Assembly (NCBI GenBank): GCA_002413835.1
Contig: DHXU01000005.1
Coordinates: 1 to 16,995 of the forward strand
DNA length: 16,995 nt
Reading direction: 5' to 3'
DNA from: Candidatus Saccharibacteria bacterium UBA5148
Lineage (GTDB): Bacteria > Patescibacteriota > Saccharimonadia > Saccharimonadales > UBA4665
Part shown: positions 16,301 through 16,995 of the stretch, piece by piece
Position numbering within the stretch: position 1 is the first letter of the stretch
Layout of the letters: each line of letters begins with the position of its first letter
The notes under the pieces: generated by a model
Told to the model about the DNA's origin: nothing
Database searches by the model: none
Seen by the model: the letters and a program-made list of their open reading frames with translations, nothing else
Position numbers and translations under genes: made by a program

Positions 16301-16995
16301 GGCGAGGTGATGCCGCCGGTGGCGTAGAGATAGCCGTTGTAAACTGCCGATCCAAACCGACAAACGCCCGACGACAAGGCATTGCTGCTGGCGACCCAGG
16401 TACCGAGCGTGCCGTTACTATTGATCACCGCATATTCGGCGCCCGACACCACGTTGCTGCCATCGTAACCACCGTAAGCGTACATGTAACCGTTGTAAGC
16501 CACCACGCCCGGCCAGATGCGCGCCGTGTTCAGGCTGCTGGTCGTCGACCAGCTGCCAATCGTGCCATCGCTGTTGATGACGGCGTATATCACAGATTGA
16601 CTGGTCGGCGACGGCCCAGCCGCGCCACCCACGGTGTACAGATAGCCGTTGTAGGCAGCGATGCCCGAGCCGTAGTTCAGCGAACTGGATGGATAGACAT
16701 TGGCCGAGCTGCTCCAGGCACCCAGACTACCCCCCGTCAGCTCGGAGCGCTGAACCTGGTTAGCCGTCGTAAAATCAATCATTCCCTCATTGTTGCCGCT
16801 GGTCGCAAAATCCGAAGTCGCCGTCACTACCACGCTTGGGTCGATCGTAAACGGCGTAGTGATGTCGCCCAAGTGCTCAGCCACCACCTTCAGCGACGAG
16901 CCGTCGAGCTCAAACCTTGCCGCTGCAGCTTTGCTCTCGCCCCCCTGTACCGTCTTGATAACCGGTGCCGGCAAGCCGAACACCAGGAAGTTTTT
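13387..16995 (-). CDS. Giant secreted kelch-like repeat protein, C-terminal part (5' end outside window)
   Basis: About 1,200 residues are visible. The frame stays open to the window edge (K-N-F-L before the first GTG at 16983), so that GTG is probably not the start. The visible N-terminus (about 1-60) has F-E-L-D-G-S-S-L-K-V-V and F-T-I-D-P-S-V-V-V-T, a beta module common in large exported proteins. Then come about 18 kelch-like units of some 55 residues, each with a hydrophobic strand plus Y-N-G-Y-L-Y-x-x-G-G and N-S-D-G-T-I-G-S-W. Such units fold as blades of beta-propellers; 18 would fit three six-bladed ones. The last 140 residues form a beta domain ending L-R-G-G-Q-T-L-Q-A-G and L-D-T-C-L. 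Cysteines occur in pairs, as expected outside the cell. There is no LPxTG or C-terminal helix, so anchoring, if any, lies upstream. Surface binding or adhesion is likely but inferred. Confidence 0.85.
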   Translation of the reverse strand, partial: KNFLVFGLPAPVIKTVQGGESKAAAARFELDGSSLKVVAEHLGDITTPFTIDPSVVVTATSDFATSGNNEGMIDFTTANQVQRSELTGGSLGAWSSSANVYPSSSLNYGSGIAAYNGYLYTVGGAAGPSPTSQSVIYAVINSDGTIGSWSTTSSLNTARIWPGVVAYNGYMYAYGGYDGSNVVSGAEYAVINSNGTLGTWVASSNALSSGVCRFGSAVYNGYLYATGGITSPSTGGTCGGGSSTVTAAVQYAPLQGDGSIGTWATTTSFTTARTGHQTVAYNNFLYVISGTVNFSGGQTDVQYAPINSDGTVGSWTASTAIGTYKYSFGAAVYNGYLYLTGGTSGGASSDTTYTQLNGDGTLGSWATTTSFSTARSAQASVAYKGFLYITGGINGSSTSLADTQYAAISAPGTTRSFTTTGNTALSSARTYAASVVYNGYIYVLGGNNGTTVSNASGVAYNDTIYAPLNADGTIGSWSSTSTFNGAARRTAGAATAYNGFMYYLGGSASSPGGSASVETQYVAINSNGSLGTWALTTALPAGRFLDVAWAYNGKMYVAGGFHGSANTTCSTVSSTYCSDVRMSTIAGAGTLGAWSAQAEMNNRRAGHVVVVNAPYVYMLGGDGGGCAIMETGSMTSSGTITSWTATSLTSPFICRTQAMAGYSNGYLYMWGANTSTSSASTTGLYARTADDGTLATDAGCGAKWCATATLSASYFNRTGMVYNGTMYSLGGNDATAATTAVETSDINNGGNGHIKSSWGSTGATIVSSLQQFSVAAANGYLYLAGGYTSSAASPQANVYYAKMNPDGTLGTWTATSSLNTARTASHLIASGPYLYAVAGSNGSTDETSTEYVTIHTDGTLGNWAVATATLGTGMDSGGIAAYQGAIYLVGGKTVATTTGITTVSYAIPSTSTGNFSSWSSGTVLSVATYRPSVVAYNGYLYVIGGGLASSASYSTVAVTAIAGDASLGSWSNTTPFKGAGRMTSAVAYNGYMYIIGGKDVASSTTYADVQKASISNNGNIGSWDYDTAYGSTAVGGDRAYAGNGYLYFLPGTSAGNAGYAPVSSIARVGRYSKLIDLGTFGNITSMTFTGDLPASVANVTYRAARSDGAFGSNLPYYARDPGAGTDACTGTTVNSRYVFATIIIDESTGGAYGGSFADVNGTQSNDQSFTINYNASHPDPSVRLRGGQTLQAGTLGALDTCL
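13840..16665 (-). repeat. Tandem kelch-like coding repeats, about 18 units of about 165 bp
   Basis: Inside the giant gene the plus strand repeatedly shows variants of tagccgttgtaggc (complement of the Y-N-G-Y-L-Y codons) at about 16650, 16490, 16335, 16150, 15980, 15845, 15675, 15500, 15335, 15145, 15000, 14825, 14660, 14495, 14345, 14180, 14030 and 13865. Mean spacing is about 165 bp. The units are diverged from each other except for the core, so the array is old rather than freshly expanded. Confidence 0.8.

Noticed and set aside
13840..16665. CRISPR array
   Set aside because: The spaced repeats are variable, lie in frame about 165 bp apart and encode a consistent protein motif, so they are coding repeats.
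16981..16983. GTG at 16983 as the true start of the kelch protein
   Set aside because: The frame stays open to the window edge, no signal peptide follows the GTG, and the sequence there reads as the middle of a beta module.
1..16995. Alternative genetic code (TGA as Gly)
   Set aside because: TGA ends several genes cleanly, including GT2, GtrB/Dpm1-like and fic, often in ATGA overlaps with the next start.

Overview
The window reads as chromosomal DNA from a Candidate Phyla Radiation bacterium, most likely Candidatus Saccharibacteria (TM7). This is inferred from protein style: very large secreted kelch-like proteins ending in an R-L-R-G-G ... L-D-T-C tail, small exported proteins, and tightly overlapping glycan genes. 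TGA is used as a stop several times, so the recoded Gracilibacteria/Absconditabacteria code does not apply. Every gene I support lies on the minus strand. Coding density is high: the largest gap is 118 bp (11125-11242), and no stretch over 300 bp lacks a gene. I see no tRNA, rRNA, CRISPR array, transposase or convincing intrinsic terminator.

Layout in the direction of transcription, from high to low coordinates. (1) 16995-13387: the 3' part of a giant secreted protein with about 18 kelch-like repeats, cut by the window edge. (2) 13317-12766: oligoribonuclease (orn). (3) 12698-12072: an unrecognised 208-aa soluble protein. (4) 12036-11243: a compact VbhA-like antitoxin plus Fic AMP-transferase toxin pair. 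(5) 11124-10570: a small exported protein with a good promoter and ribosome binding site. (6) 10549-847: a surface-glycan locus. It comprises a flippase, a GtrB/Dpm1-like polyprenyl-phosphate glycosyltransferase with two membrane helices, a GT4, a GT2, a polysaccharide pyruvyl transferase family protein and two large polytopic GT-C-like proteins. (7) 844-113: a small basic membrane protein. (8) 71-1: the start of another exported protein, cut by the window edge.

Most glycan genes overlap by 1-8 bases, so they are probably translated in a coupled way from one mRNA. A plausible division of labour, which is inference: GT4 and GT2 build a lipid-linked glycan in the cytoplasm, the flippase exports it, the GtrB/Dpm1-like enzyme makes a polyprenyl-phosphate sugar, and the two GT-C proteins use that donor outside the membrane. 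No initiating phosphoglycosyltransferase, Wzy polymerase or nucleotide-sugar gene is present here, so the pathway must be completed elsewhere. The stretch about 2500-6400 is clearly more AT-rich than its flanks, which fits a variable or acquired surface-glycan cassette.

Points most worth a second look: the self-contained VbhA/Fic module with a promoter sitting almost on the start codon; the 18-repeat exported protein; a 939-aa GT-C-like protein that begins exactly where its neighbour's first membrane helix would end; and a pyruvyl transferase homologue with Gln-x-His where the family usually has Arg-x-His.
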